A stretch of DNA of 42,163 nt from Nanobdellota archaeon (GTDB lineage: Archaea; Nanoarchaeota; Nanoarchaeia; Parvarchaeales; Parvarchaeaceae). The DNA lies in contig JAKACB010000005.1 in assembly GCA_021796445.1 (NCBI GenBank), forward strand, positions 1 through 42,163. Direction: 5' to 3'. Of this stretch, positions 33,926 to 40,971 are shown piece by piece (the first letter of the stretch is position 1; each line of letters opens with the position of its first letter). A program made the translations under genes and the position numbers. A model generated the notes under the pieces. It was not told where the DNA came from. It did not search any database and saw only the letters and a program-made list of their open reading frames with translations.

Positions 33926-34852
33926 ATGAAGGCTATAGTTACAGGAGGGGCTGGATTTATAGGCTCGCATATTACTGAAAAGCTTGTAAATGAAGGTTAT
34001 TCAGTTTCTGTAATTGATTCTTTAAACACTGGCGATAAAAATAACCTTAAAGCTGTATCAGATAAAATTAAATTTATAAAGGGGAACTCATCACAGATAT
34101 CAAAACTGGAAAAATCAGATATAATCTTCCATGAAGGAATATACTCCTCAACGCCGATGTACAGAAAAGACAATACATTGGTCGGAAAAGCTATCTCCGA
34201 ATTTATAGCTGTTTTAAATTACTGTGTAAAGAACAAATGCAAGCTTGTTTTTGCCTCCAGTTCATCTATATACAATGGTTATCCTCCTCCGCATAATGAA
34301 GAGATGGTGCCTAAAGTAAAGGATTTCTATACGGAAGCAAGATACTCAATGGAAAGACTTGCAGAGCTTTTCAATCAGATGTACGGATTGGAGTACTGTG
34401 GATTAAGGTACTTCAGTGTGTACGGTGACAGAGAAGAAAGCAAAAAAGAGTTCGCTAATATGGTTTCACAGATAATATGGAAAGGGCTGCTTAACAAAGA
34501 ACTTGTAATATACGGTGATGGCACTCAAAGAAGGGATCTTACGAATGTTGCAGACGTTGTATCTGCTAATTTGCTTGCTGCCAGAAGCAAGGAAAACGGA
34601 ATATTTAATGTAGGTACTGGTATATCCTATTCATTTAATGAAATAATAGAAGAAATTGAAAAAGCTATGGGTAAAAAAATAAAGACAAAGAAAATAGAAA
34701 ACCCTCTGAAAAATTACGTTGATATAGTGCATGCAGATACAAAAAAAAGCATGGAAAAACTTGGTTTTTCCGCAAAAATAAAACTAGAAGAGGGGATAAA
34801 TGCTGCTTTGGATTATTACCGAAAACTCAAAAAAGTCCCGGATATTTTCTAA
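33926..34852 (+). CDS. NAD-dependent sugar-nucleotide epimerase/dehydratase
   Basis: 308 residues of the extended short-chain dehydrogenase family. Rossmann motif GGAGFIGSH (7-15), cofactor Asp at the end of beta-2 (VIDSLNTGD), Ser-rich catalytic strand FASSSSIYNG (109-118), substrate motif GLRYFSVYG, and GDGTQRRDLTNVADV typical of UDP-glucose 4-epimerase-like enzymes. The catalytic Tyr is followed by Arg where Lys is usual (Tyr135-x3-Arg139), and the next YxxxR (140-144) also lacks Lys. Likely role is nucleotide-sugar conversion for surface glycans. Begins 33 bp after dph2 with its own TATA box; convergent with the SelB-like gene, 2 bp between stops. Confidence 0.88.
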   Translation: MKAIVTGGAGFIGSHITEKLVNEGYSVSVIDSLNTGDKNNLKAVSDKIKFIKGNSSQISKLEKSDIIFHEGIYSSTPMYRKDNTLVGKAISEFIAVLNYCVKNKCKLVFASSSSIYNGYPPPHNEEMVPKVKDFYTEARYSMERLAELFNQMYGLEYCGLRYFSVYGDREESKKEFANMVSQIIWKGLLNKELVIYGDGTQRRDLTNVADVVSANLLAARSKENGIFNVGTGISYSFNEIIEEIEKAMGKKIKTKKIENPLKNYVDIVHADTKKSMEKLGFSAKIKLEEGINAALDYYRKLKKVPDIF

Positions 34853-34854
34853 TT

Positions 34855-35763
34855 TTACAGTAATTTTATTCTGCCGACGACTCTGTTCCTCCCTATAGAA
34901 AGACTAGGATCTGCTAAAAGATAAATCCCTTTTATTTCTGCTATCTTCTTGTTAAAATGTGCTTTTACACTACTACCGTCTCTTGAAAGACTAAGGCTTA
35001 AAGACTCTCCAAAAAATAAGCATGAAAGTTGCTTCGAAAATGGATCATCTTTATAAAAAGGAGAAAGAGTTAATTCTACTTCTATGGTATCGTTTACTTT
35101 GCCTATTGAGGATAAGGCATAATTATTTGAAAGATCCTGCTCAGAAACATTATTCAAAGCAAGCCCGACATGAGAACCTGCTTCTGCAGAATCGCTGTCC
35201 ACATCCATTATCTGTATGCTTTTTATGCTGCACTGTTTCAATGAAGGCATAAGAAGAACCTTTTCTCCTTTTTTTATCTGCTGACCCAAAACAAAACCTA
35301 TTATAACGGAGCCTATCCCCTTGACTATAAAATGCTTGTCTATTGAAACATACTTAAAATCCCTATCTTTTTCCTTTGGTCTTTCTATAAACATTGAACT
35401 TAAATCCGATTTTTTGAACTTTCCTATTTTGTATTTATCAAAGAACCTATCAAAAGAAGTAATGTCAGAATAGTCATCTTTAAGTATTAAACCTTCTTCT
35501 ATGTCAGAGTTTTCAATGCAAAGCGCAAGTTCTGCATCCAATGCATTTATTTCACTTCCTACAAAGAAATAAACGTAATCTGAAACTGAAAGGATATAGA
35601 GAATTGAAAGCAGAGACTTAGGAAAGTCTATTGAATAAAGAATTAAATTACCGGTTTTATCCAGCGCTATCTGAACATTGTTTATAATATCTAGTTTTTT
35701 TGATATTAACCCTTTCATCTTTTCTTCTTCTATCGGCTTGGCTGACAGCAACGCGATTATCAT
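34855..35763 (-). CDS. aSelB-like protein with degenerate GTPase domain
   Basis: 302 residues. The C-terminal two thirds read as translational-GTPase domains II and III: KHFIVKGIGSVIIGFVLGQQ, KKGEKVLLMPSLKQCSIKSIQ, AEAGSHVGLALNNVSEQDLS. This matches EF-Tu/SelB-type beta barrels. The N-terminal 125 residues occupy the place of the G domain but show no P-loop, no DxPGH and no NKxD. This fits the described archaeal family of SelB-like proteins (aSelBL), whose GTPase is lost in many members and whose function is unknown. No selenocysteine machinery is visible in the window. Convergent with the epimerase gene; starts 47 bp after the methyltransferase stop. Confidence 0.75.
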   Translation of the reverse strand: MIIALLSAKPIEEEKMKGLISKKLDIINNVQIALDKTGNLILYSIDFPKSLLSILYILSVSDYVYFFVGSEINALDAELALCIENSDIEEGLILKDDYSDITSFDRFFDKYKIGKFKKSDLSSMFIERPKEKDRDFKYVSIDKHFIVKGIGSVIIGFVLGQQIKKGEKVLLMPSLKQCSIKSIQIMDVDSDSAEAGSHVGLALNNVSEQDLSNNYALSSIGKVNDTIEVELTLSPFYKDDPFSKQLSCLFFGESLSLSLSRDGSSVKAHFNKKIAEIKGIYLLADPSLSIGRNRVVGRIKLL

Positions 35764-35810
35764 GAGTAGTTTAATTCTTTTTGTCTTTTAAAAATTATAC
35801 CTTTTCCTTT

Positions 35811-36560
35811 TTATTCCGGTTTTCTAGCAATTATTACCATTCTGGATTTATTGAAATATCCATTTTCTGCATCGTATCCAAAAACATCCTTAAAATAGCT
35901 AATATTGTCATTAAGTATCCTTTTTGCTTTTCTTCCATCTACACTATTTTCGCTTATAGGTGATAACCAAGATTGAAAGGTTTCCTTCATTTCGAATGTC
36001 TTAAAATTATCAACCTGAAAGGCGTTTTCTTTTAATACCTTAAACCAGTAATCCAATGATTCAGAGCCAGTATAACTTGTATCCCTTGCCTTCTCAAATT
36101 TATTGAATAAATTCCTTTTGTCACCCATCGGCTTCAACAAATCAGTTATTCCAAACTTTCCTCCCTTTTTAAGGACTCTCCAAACTTCTTCTATGAACAT
36201 TTTCTTGTCTTTTATGTGATGTGCTACTCTTCTACAAGATACTACATCAAAAACATTGTCTGGAAAAGGTAGGGATAAAGCATTACCTTTTACAAATATT
36301 ATATTACTTTTATTATCTTCCGCCTTTTTAACTGCAATATCAAGCATCTGTTCGTTCATGTCCAAACCTACAGAAACTGTTACTTTATCTGACATTTCAA
36401 AAGCAACAAATCCGGGGCCAGTACCGACATCTAATGCTTTATAATTTTTCTTCAGATCCAACATAGAAATAAGCAAATCTAAATCTTTTCCATGCATGTG
36501 ACTCTCACTGCTAGCGTACTCTTTTGCGTGCCTGCTAAAAAAACCCTGTAAAGACTGCAT
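35811..36560 (-). CDS. SAM-dependent class I methyltransferase (UbiE-like)
   Basis: 249 residues. Motif I ALDVGTGPGFVAFEM (about 38-52), acidic ribose-binding residue in GLDMNEQMLD, motif with GNALSLPFPDNVFDVVSCRR (post-I/II), and VWRVLKKGGKFGITDL. This is the standard order of UbiE/COQ5-like methyltransferases acting on small molecules or quinones; substrate unknown. A quinone methylation role would fit an organism with respiratory proteins but is only a guess. TATA-like tttatata at about 36591-36598 lies about 34 nt before the ATG. Followed by a 549-bp gap upstream with no gene. Confidence 0.85.
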   Translation of the reverse strand: MQSLQGFFSRHAKEYASSESHMHGKDLDLLISMLDLKKNYKALDVGTGPGFVAFEMSDKVTVSVGLDMNEQMLDIAVKKAEDNKSNIIFVKGNALSLPFPDNVFDVVSCRRVAHHIKDKKMFIEEVWRVLKKGGKFGITDLLKPMGDKRNLFNKFEKARDTSYTGSESLDYWFKVLKENAFQVDNFKTFEMKETFQSWLSPISENSVDGRKAKRILNDNISYFKDVFGYDAENGYFNKSRMVIIARKPE

Positions 36561-37107
36561 AATATTAGATATAACCCACGAATTAATATCTTTATATAAA
36601 ACTTAGGCGTGTGCATAATTCTTTATTCTAGCCTTGCTTACTATAATGATATTGTGTCTAATAAGCAATAAAACCTGAGAAAGCGCATGAAGAAAAATTT
36701 AGAAATGCTATTTTAATTGGTTTTATTACTTAACGGCCGTTCTAATATCTCCTTTCATTGACTTAAGCTATAATGAAAGAGAAGCAAGGGACTAAATAAA
36801 TTGCATAAGATAGTAACTCACTATTTACTTACTTTATTTTAATCAAATCCATGCAGCTATCCAATTTAGAACCTCGAGTTCTCGAGCTTTTTCTTCTTTT
36901 TAACGTATCACTAATTAGTGAGTTTTCTCACAGATGAATCCGAGATAACTCCTACTTTACTCTTAGAAGACTAATAGATAAAGCCCATATAAATTAGATA
37001 TTGATTTTGAATTATTTAGGCATGAATTATGCAAAGTATATACTTTTTTATACATCTGGGTAAGGAGTAAAATTAAGAGGGAGATATACTATACCCATAG
37101 TTAAAAA
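36561..37107. other. Palindrome-rich noncoding interval
   Basis: About 550 bp without a convincing gene between the methyltransferase start and tRNA-Lys. It holds at least five inverted repeats: AACGGCCGTT (36732-36741), CTTTCATT/AATGAAAG (36752-36759 and 36772-36779), CTCGAGTTCTCGAG (36873-36886, followed by a T-rich run), CACTAATTAGTG (36909-36920) and AAAGTATATACTTT (37033-37046). No conserved RNase P, SRP or C/D-box signature was found. It is by far the longest unexplained gap in a region where genes usually overlap. Confidence 0.5.
36873..36900 (+). terminator. Hairpin plus T-rich run in the noncoding interval
   Basis: CTCGA stem, GTTC loop, TCGAG, then a pyrimidine run containing several T blocks. 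It has the form of a terminator on the plus strand, yet no plus-strand gene precedes it; if functional it would mark the end of a small RNA from the preceding 300 bp. Confidence 0.35.
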
Positions 37108-37181
37108 TGGGCTCGACGGGATTTGAACCCGCAACAATCCGGTTAAGAGCCGGATGCTCTACCGAGTTAAGCTACGAGCCC
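37108..37181 (-). tRNA. tRNA-Lys (CUU)
   Basis: Cloverleaf on the minus strand: acceptor GGGCTCG/CGAGCCC, D-arm with GGTAGAGC, anticodon stem TCCGG/CCGGA around the loop CTCTTAA (anticodon CTT, decodes AAG), T-arm GCGGG-TTCAAAT-CCCGT, discriminator A. No intron and no encoded CCA. A run of five T follows at once (plus-strand aaaaa, 37103-37107), a probable terminator. AT-rich tttaattatat about 37195-37204 is a possible TATA box. Confidence 0.95.
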
Positions 37182-37237
37182 AGTTAACAAATCATTTAAT
37201 TATATCAACAATAAAAATGTTTATTTCTATATAATAC

Positions 37238-37819
37238 CTACATTTTCGTGATAAATGAGTGATTCACTAAATAACATTCAATATTATTTATATCTAGATT
37301 ATTTAATATATACCGTATATTTTCTTCCTTATCCTCAAATAGAGATAAATGATTATATTTATCACTGAGTTTTTTTATTTCTAATAATTTCCATTCTTCG
37401 TCTTTTAATTCATGATTTTTGGGTAGTATTACCAGTTTATAATTTAAATTGTATGCATTTAGAAGCTCTTCAGTTTCTTTTCTAAATTCCTCGCCTCTTG
37501 CACTTAAAATTATAAGTTCTGATCCCTGTTTAACGCACTCATTTAAATAATTTATAAGAGGTTCGTTTGGATACAGCTCTTCGCAATATTTTACATAGGC
37601 TAAAGTATACAAATCAGTTTTCCATTTTTTGTTGAAACCTTTTGCTACTTTACCTTCTTCCATTGTAATTTCCAAGTCACTTAAAAGTTTGTAATCTTGA
37701 CTGGGATCTTTGCTTTTTATTAAATTATCGTATAAATCTTTAGCGGCATGAATTAACGCCTTTTTATTGAAAAAAATGGTATCATCAAAATCTGACACTA
37801 TGGCAGATAATTTTTTCAT
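37238..37819 (-). CDS. HAD-superfamily phosphatase-like protein
   Basis: 193 residues. HAD motif I SDFDDTIF with nucleophile Asp10 and Asp12, motif II Ser in ILSARG, motif III Lys in WKLLEIKKL and motif IV FEDKEENI. A helical cap region lies between motifs I and II (about 20-90). All four motifs are complete, so phosphohydrolase activity is expected; similar small HAD proteins act on nucleotides or sugar phosphates but the substrate is unknown. The gene lies between the two tRNA genes. Its promoter shares the 54-bp gap with tRNA-Val, which is divergent. Confidence 0.8.
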   Translation of the reverse strand: MKKLSAIVSDFDDTIFFNKKALIHAAKDLYDNLIKSKDPSQDYKLLSDLEITMEEGKVAKGFNKKWKTDLYTLAYVKYCEELYPNEPLINYLNECVKQGSELIILSARGEEFRKETEELLNAYNLNYKLVILPKNHELKDEEWKLLEIKKLSDKYNHLSLFEDKEENIRYILNNLDINNIECYLVNHSFITKM

Positions 37820-37840
37820 ATTATTATAAGAAAGTGATAA

Positions 37841-37848
37841 TTTAAATA
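37841..37848 (+). promoter_or_regulatory. TATA box of the tRNA-Val/parvulin unit
   Basis: TTTAAATA centred 29 nt before the mature 5' end of tRNA-Val. Confidence 0.5.
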
Positions 37849-37873
37849 ATAAATATTACTTAAAAAGTTGTAA

Positions 37874-37946
37874 GGGCCTATGGTCTAGTGGTTATGACGT
37901 CTGCCTTACACGCAGAAGGCCGGGAGTTCGAACCTCCCTGGGCCCA
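37874..37946 (+). tRNA. tRNA-Val (UAC)
   Basis: Acceptor GGGCCTA/TGGGCCC, D-arm GGTCTAGTGGTTATGAC, anticodon stem TCTGC/GCAGA around the loop CTTACAC (anticodon TAC), T-arm CGGGAG-TTCGAAC-CTCCC, discriminator A. No intron, no encoded CCA. The parvulin start codon lies only 8 nt after its 3' end, so the tRNA and mRNA must come from one transcript or the mRNA starts at the tRNA cleavage site. Confidence 0.95.
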
Positions 37947-37954
37947 CTATTGAC

Positions 37955-38230
37955 ATGGTAGACAAGATAAAATGTGCACATATACTGGTAAAAAAGCAAT
38001 CTGTTGCTTACAGTATACTCGAAAGAATAAATAAAGGAGAGAGCTTTTCAAAGCTTGCAGAACAATTCTCGATTGACAGCTCAAGAAGAAGAGGGGGAGA
38101 ACTGGGTTACTTTGGCAGAGGCGTTATGGTAAAGGAGTTTGAAAAAGCGGCCTTTTCATTAAATAAAGGACAGATTTCCCAGCCTGTAAAAACGCAGTTC
38201 GGCTATCATATAATTAAAAGACTGGATTAA
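37955..38230 (+). CDS. Stand-alone parvulin peptidyl-prolyl isomerase
   Basis: 91 residues: one parvulin domain and nothing else, the compact form known from Thaumarchaeota and bacterial Par10. Motifs: KCAHILVK (first active-site His), SIDSSRRRGGELGYFGRGVM, FEKAAFSLNKGQISQPVKT and FGYHIIKRLD (second His). Cytoplasmic; catalyses Xaa-Pro isomerisation. It begins 8 nt after tRNA-Val, without room for a promoter or a Shine-Dalgarno outside the tRNA. Its stop interlocks with that of the convergent unknown gene in a shared TTAA. Confidence 0.9.
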   Translation: MVDKIKCAHILVKKQSVAYSILERINKGESFSKLAEQFSIDSSRRRGGELGYFGRGVMVKEFEKAAFSLNKGQISQPVKTQFGYHIIKRLD

Positions 38231-38691
38231 TTGGATAAGAATCTGCTTCCGAACAGGGAAAATAACATTTTTTTGTATTCCTCTAAAAGAGCTGAATCAA
38301 TATAATCTGTCATAAAATTTAAAGTCTCTTTACTTGTTTCAATTTCTATTTTCATTAAAGTTATATTGTCAGAAAGCAACCTGAACTTTTTTATATCTAA
38401 ATAGTTCACTACCAGATATGACAATTTGTTTAGATAATCATAATCGATAGTTTCATAGCAAGTTTTATCCATATTTTCTTTAAAATTGGATAATACCGCG
38501 GAGGGAGTACTTGCATCTATAACCGCGCCGCTTGCAGGCCACATCCCTATTGGAGATTCCGAAAGTATACTATCGACCTTTGAATCCTCTACTAAAAACA
38601 TATCAGATGAACTAAAAAAAATATAAAGTAGCTTGCTATTTTTAGACATACCTGAAATGTTTGGTATTATACCTTGTATGAAAGATTTCAT
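38227..38691 (-). CDS. Hypothetical soluble protein
   Basis: 154 residues without membrane segments. Visible blocks: KLLYIFFSSSDMFLVEDSK, SPIGMWPASGAVIDAS, NKLSYLVVNYLDIKKFR, NITLMKIEIETSKETLNF and a basic C-terminus LFSLFGSRFLSN. No family recognised. The last four bases (TTAA) are shared with the parvulin stop. AT-rich sequence upstream (ttatattataataaatc near 38708-38724) is a candidate promoter. Confidence 0.55.
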   Translation of the reverse strand: MKSFIQGIIPNISGMSKNSKLLYIFFSSSDMFLVEDSKVDSILSESPIGMWPASGAVIDASTPSAVLSNFKENMDKTCYETIDYDYLNKLSYLVVNYLDIKKFRLLSDNITLMKIEIETSKETLNFMTDYIDSALLEEYKKMLFSLFGSRFLSN

Positions 38692-38987
38692 CTATATATT
38701 AAGAGTTATATTATAATAAATCTTACATAACGCCGTGAAAATTTAGTGGTATAAGTTTATGATGTAAACGCCAAAATTATCGAGTAACAGAAAAAGGCAG
38801 TTAAACTGTATGAATTTGGTCCTCCAAATATCCTCTTAAGTTTAACTCCTGCTCTATTGAATGTTTCATAGCCATGAAATTATTCTTCAATATATTTAAG
38901 CGATGAAATATTTATTTTAAAACGTTTTATCAGCATATAACTTATACGATATAAATATTAATATTAGATTAAATCCTTAAATTAAAC
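38692..38987. other. Noncoding interval between divergent genes
   Basis: About 296 bp between the divergent hypothetical and ABM-domain genes. I see no ORF of note, no tRNA-like fold and no strong inverted repeat; TATA-like stretches at both ends (ttatattata, gatataaatatta) fit divergent promoters. Confidence 0.4.
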
Positions 38988-39296
38988 ATGATAAATGTAG
39001 GAATGTACTACAATGTTAAGAAAGGGCATGAGAAAGAATTTGAAGATACTTTTCAAAAAGTAGTTGAATATTTAAAAAACAATGTAAATGGTTTTGAAAA
39101 GGCGGGTATATACAAAAAAGTTGGAGAGGAAAACAGCGCAACAGAATATATGATATACAGCGAATGGAAAGACACGAATTCATTCCGAGAGTTTACAACT
39201 GCTAAAGCATTCCATGAAACCACTGAATATGGAAAAAACATAATAGAAGGCAGACCTTACCATAAGATATTCAATGAAGTAAAGGAGGAAAATTAA
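38988..39296 (+). CDS. ABM-domain (antibiotic biosynthesis monooxygenase-like) protein
   Basis: 102 residues: a single ferredoxin-like ABM domain. INVGMYYNVKKGHEKEFEDTF, NVNGFEKAGIYKKVG, YMIYSEWKDTNSFREFTT and AFHETTEYG follow the typical order (strand, helix, 'G' turn, S-E-W strand, helix). Relatives include quinone-modifying monooxygenases and IsdG-like haem oxygenases. It is convergent with a HemQ/chlorite-dismutase-like gene with interlocked TTAA stop codons; in haloarchaea the same two domains are fused in one protein (PitA). This suggests a haem-related role. Confidence 0.8.
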   Translation: MINVGMYYNVKKGHEKEFEDTFQKVVEYLKNNVNGFEKAGIYKKVGEENSATEYMIYSEWKDTNSFREFTTAKAFHETTEYGKNIIEGRPYHKIFNEVKEEN

Positions 39297-39916
39297 ACAT
39301 TTTCCACTTTTTTGCCTACAAAAACAGGACTCTCTACTATTATCCAGTTCCTTGCCTCTGCCTTTCTCAAATCCCTTGCAACTTTCATCCATTTTACAAG
39401 GGATTCAACCTCATACATAACAAGGAATTCATGGTCATCAATAGCAAATGAATAAGTTGTATATGACCTTATATTTTCATTGTTTGAATCGCTTACTGCC
39501 AGGTTTACATGCTCTTTTGTTATTCTGTTCTGCTCTTTCTCCTCAAGTAAATACCATTTTGGATCTTTCTTTACAGGATAAGCAACAAAGTACTTTAACC
39601 TGCTGTCTTCTTTCATATAACTGGCATTCGGATGCTCATAAATTGAAAGATAGCTGTATGTTTCATTTAGAACATTACCAAAAAGTTCGATTAGGTTTTG
39701 TTTAAATGAAAGGAGAATATCAAAGGATCCTGCAATATTAAAAAGTATTAGATCTACATTACGTTTTATGGAAAAGTACTGCCTAGAAATAAACATTCCT
39801 TCATTTGCTGTTTTCTTAGCAAGCTCATTTATCCGTTCAGTCAACTCTTTTCTGCTTATTTCCCCGTCATTCAAACAAAGCTTGAAGCAGTGCAGTGAAA
39901 CAAAAAGTTCTTCCAT
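39293..39916 (-). CDS. Chlorite dismutase/HemQ-like haem protein
   Basis: 207 residues from ATG 39916 (a start 18 nt upstream overlaps the NUDIX gene). C-terminal half: FVAYPVKKDPKWYLLEEKE, ITKEHVNLA (candidate axial haem His), TTYSFAIDDHEFLVMYEVES and LRKAEARNWIIVESPVFVG, the normal block order of the Cld/HemQ (coproheme decarboxylase) family. The N-terminal half keeps the duplicated ferredoxin-like fold (LHCFKLC, FISRQYFSIKRNVDLILFN). The distal Arg of true chlorite dismutases is not evident, so a HemQ-like or other haem role is more likely. The Shine-Dalgarno-like GGAAGG is seen a few nt before the start. Confidence 0.8.
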   Translation of the reverse strand: MEELFVSLHCFKLCLNDGEISRKELTERINELAKKTANEGMFISRQYFSIKRNVDLILFNIAGSFDILLSFKQNLIELFGNVLNETYSYLSIYEHPNASYMKEDSRLKYFVAYPVKKDPKWYLLEEKEQNRITKEHVNLAVSDSNNENIRSYTTYSFAIDDHEFLVMYEVESLVKWMKVARDLRKAEARNWIIVESPVFVGKKVENV

Positions 39917-39917
39917 T

Positions 39918-40448
39918 TTAAACCTTCCTACCATTCATTTTGCTGAAATGCTCGTAAAAAAGCAATGCGAGCATCGTTTTTGTGTCTTTTATTTTTCCAG
40001 TGTATACGTTTTTAATTGCATCATTTAAGTTGATTTCTACAGGGGTTATAACTTCATTTTCGTCAAGACTTCTTTCCTTTTTAATAACATCATAGGCAAC
40101 ATAGTAATATTCAAAATAATCCATCAATGCTGGGTTATTCCATGTTTTAAACATGAATTTTATCTTATTTGGGTAATAACCTGTTTCTTCAGTAAGTTCC
40201 CTCCTTACTGCGTTTTCCCTGCTTTCTCCCTCTTCTATTGAACCAGCTGGCAACTCCAGTATTTTTTTATTTACTGCAAAACGGAACTGTCTTTCCATAA
40301 TTATTGTATCTTTATCAAGAAAAGGAAGTATCACGACTGCATCGCTTTTAAGTATTCTAAAGTTTTTCAACCTTTTACCCCTTATATTTGAATAACCTTC
40401 TTGGATTCTAAGTGTATTAAAAGGCGATTTGTATGCTACCTTTCCCAT
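39918..40448 (-). CDS. NUDIX hydrolase, ADP-ribose pyrophosphatase-like
   Basis: 176 residues. The Nudix box is complete: GSIEEGESRENAVRRELTEE followed by TGY (G-x5-E-x7-R-E-x2-E-E-x-G). Preceding strands (AVVILPFLDKDTIIMERQFR) and ILELPAGSIEEG match the ADP-ribose pyrophosphatase subgroup, which hydrolyses ADP-ribose or similar nucleoside diphosphate compounds. Its stop is 1 nt before the start of the HemQ-like gene, so they share a transcript, perhaps by chance of packing. Confidence 0.9.
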   Translation of the reverse strand: MGKVAYKSPFNTLRIQEGYSNIRGKRLKNFRILKSDAVVILPFLDKDTIIMERQFRFAVNKKILELPAGSIEEGESRENAVRRELTEETGYYPNKIKFMFKTWNNPALMDYFEYYYVAYDVIKKERSLDENEVITPVEINLNDAIKNVYTGKIKDTKTMLALLFYEHFSKMNGRKV

Positions 40449-40564
40449 TTATAAACTAAGAAGATAGTTATATTATAATCTTTAGAAAAGGAAACAAACG
40501 GATTGTAAAATATACAGATATAAAGTTTCTTCGCTACTTTACATGTTTTTAATAAATAATTAAG

Positions 40565-40573
40565 TATATAAAA
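40565..40573 (+). promoter_or_regulatory. TATA box of the PadR gene
   Basis: TATATAAAA centred 26 nt before ATG 40595, predicting a leaderless transcript. Confidence 0.55.
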
Positions 40574-40594
40574 ATAGTAGCTTCATAATAGATT

Positions 40595-40888
40595 ATGGCA
40601 AAAAATAGCTGCGACATGCGTGGTATGCTTTCCTTTCAGATACTCAATATGCTTAAGAAAAACAACCTATGTGGAGAAGAGATAGCTAGAAAAATAGAAA
40701 AATACAGGGGTAAAAAACCCGTTGCCAGTACAATTTATCCTGCGCTTAAAAGATTATCAAATAGCGGGTTAATAACCGGAAAAAGAGATGGGAAAAGAAA
40801 AGTTTATTCTATTACTAAAAAAGGCCGTTTAGAAGAGAAAAAGGCGCTTGCTTACTTCGAAAGGTTATATTTAGAAATCCGAAAATAG
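40595..40888 (+). CDS. PadR-family transcriptional regulator
   Basis: 97 residues: a winged helix-turn-helix with MRGMLSFQILNMLKKNNLCG, recognition region GKKPVASTIYPALKRLSNSG and the wing LITGKRDGKRKVYSITKKG, the standard PadR layout; the long C-terminal dimer helix is very short (EEKKALAYFERLYLEIRK). It probably binds DNA as a dimer and responds to an unknown ligand. Target genes are not evident; it lies between NUDIX/HemQ and ftsZ2. Followed by a strong hairpin terminator. Confidence 0.88.
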   Translation: MAKNSCDMRGMLSFQILNMLKKNNLCGEEIARKIEKYRGKKPVASTIYPALKRLSNSGLITGKRDGKRKVYSITKKGRLEEKKALAYFERLYLEIRK

Positions 40889-40892
40889 GGGG

Positions 40893-40924
40893 AACGGGGG
40901 CTTATAAACCCCCGTTGATTTTTT
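40893..40924 (+). terminator. GC-rich intrinsic terminator after padR
   Basis: AACGGGGG (40893-40900), 8-nt loop, CCCCCGTT (40909-40916), then GATTTTTT. Perfect 8-bp stem plus T6, four bases after the padR stop; bacterial in form and the strongest hairpin in the window. Confidence 0.75.
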
Positions 40925-40950
40925 GAGGAAATTTTGATAAATAAGATATA

Positions 40951-40965
40951 GGCCCGAAAGGGGCC
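40951..40965 (-). terminator. Hairpin after ftsZ2
   Basis: GGCCC/GGGCC stem with a GAAAG loop (plus sense), 7 bp past the ftsZ2 stop on the minus strand. No strong T-run follows, so its role as terminator or mRNA 3'-end stabiliser is uncertain. Confidence 0.4.
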
Positions 40966-40971
40966 AAGAAT

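Noticed and set aside
34855..35763. Authentic SelB selenocysteine elongation factor
   Set aside because: The GTPase motifs are absent and no selenocysteine tRNA or biosynthesis gene is seen in the window, so the call was reduced to a SelB-like protein.
36561..37107. RNase P RNA, SRP RNA or a box C/D guide RNA in the noncoding interval
   Set aside because: No conserved RNase P cores or SRP helix 8 motif were seen on either strand; RTGATGA and CTGA boxes do not occur at suitable spacing. The region is too AT-rich for the large structured RNAs.
39293..39916. True chlorite dismutase
   Set aside because: The distal Arg needed for chlorite chemistry is not evident; the ABM neighbour suggests a HemQ-like or other haem role.
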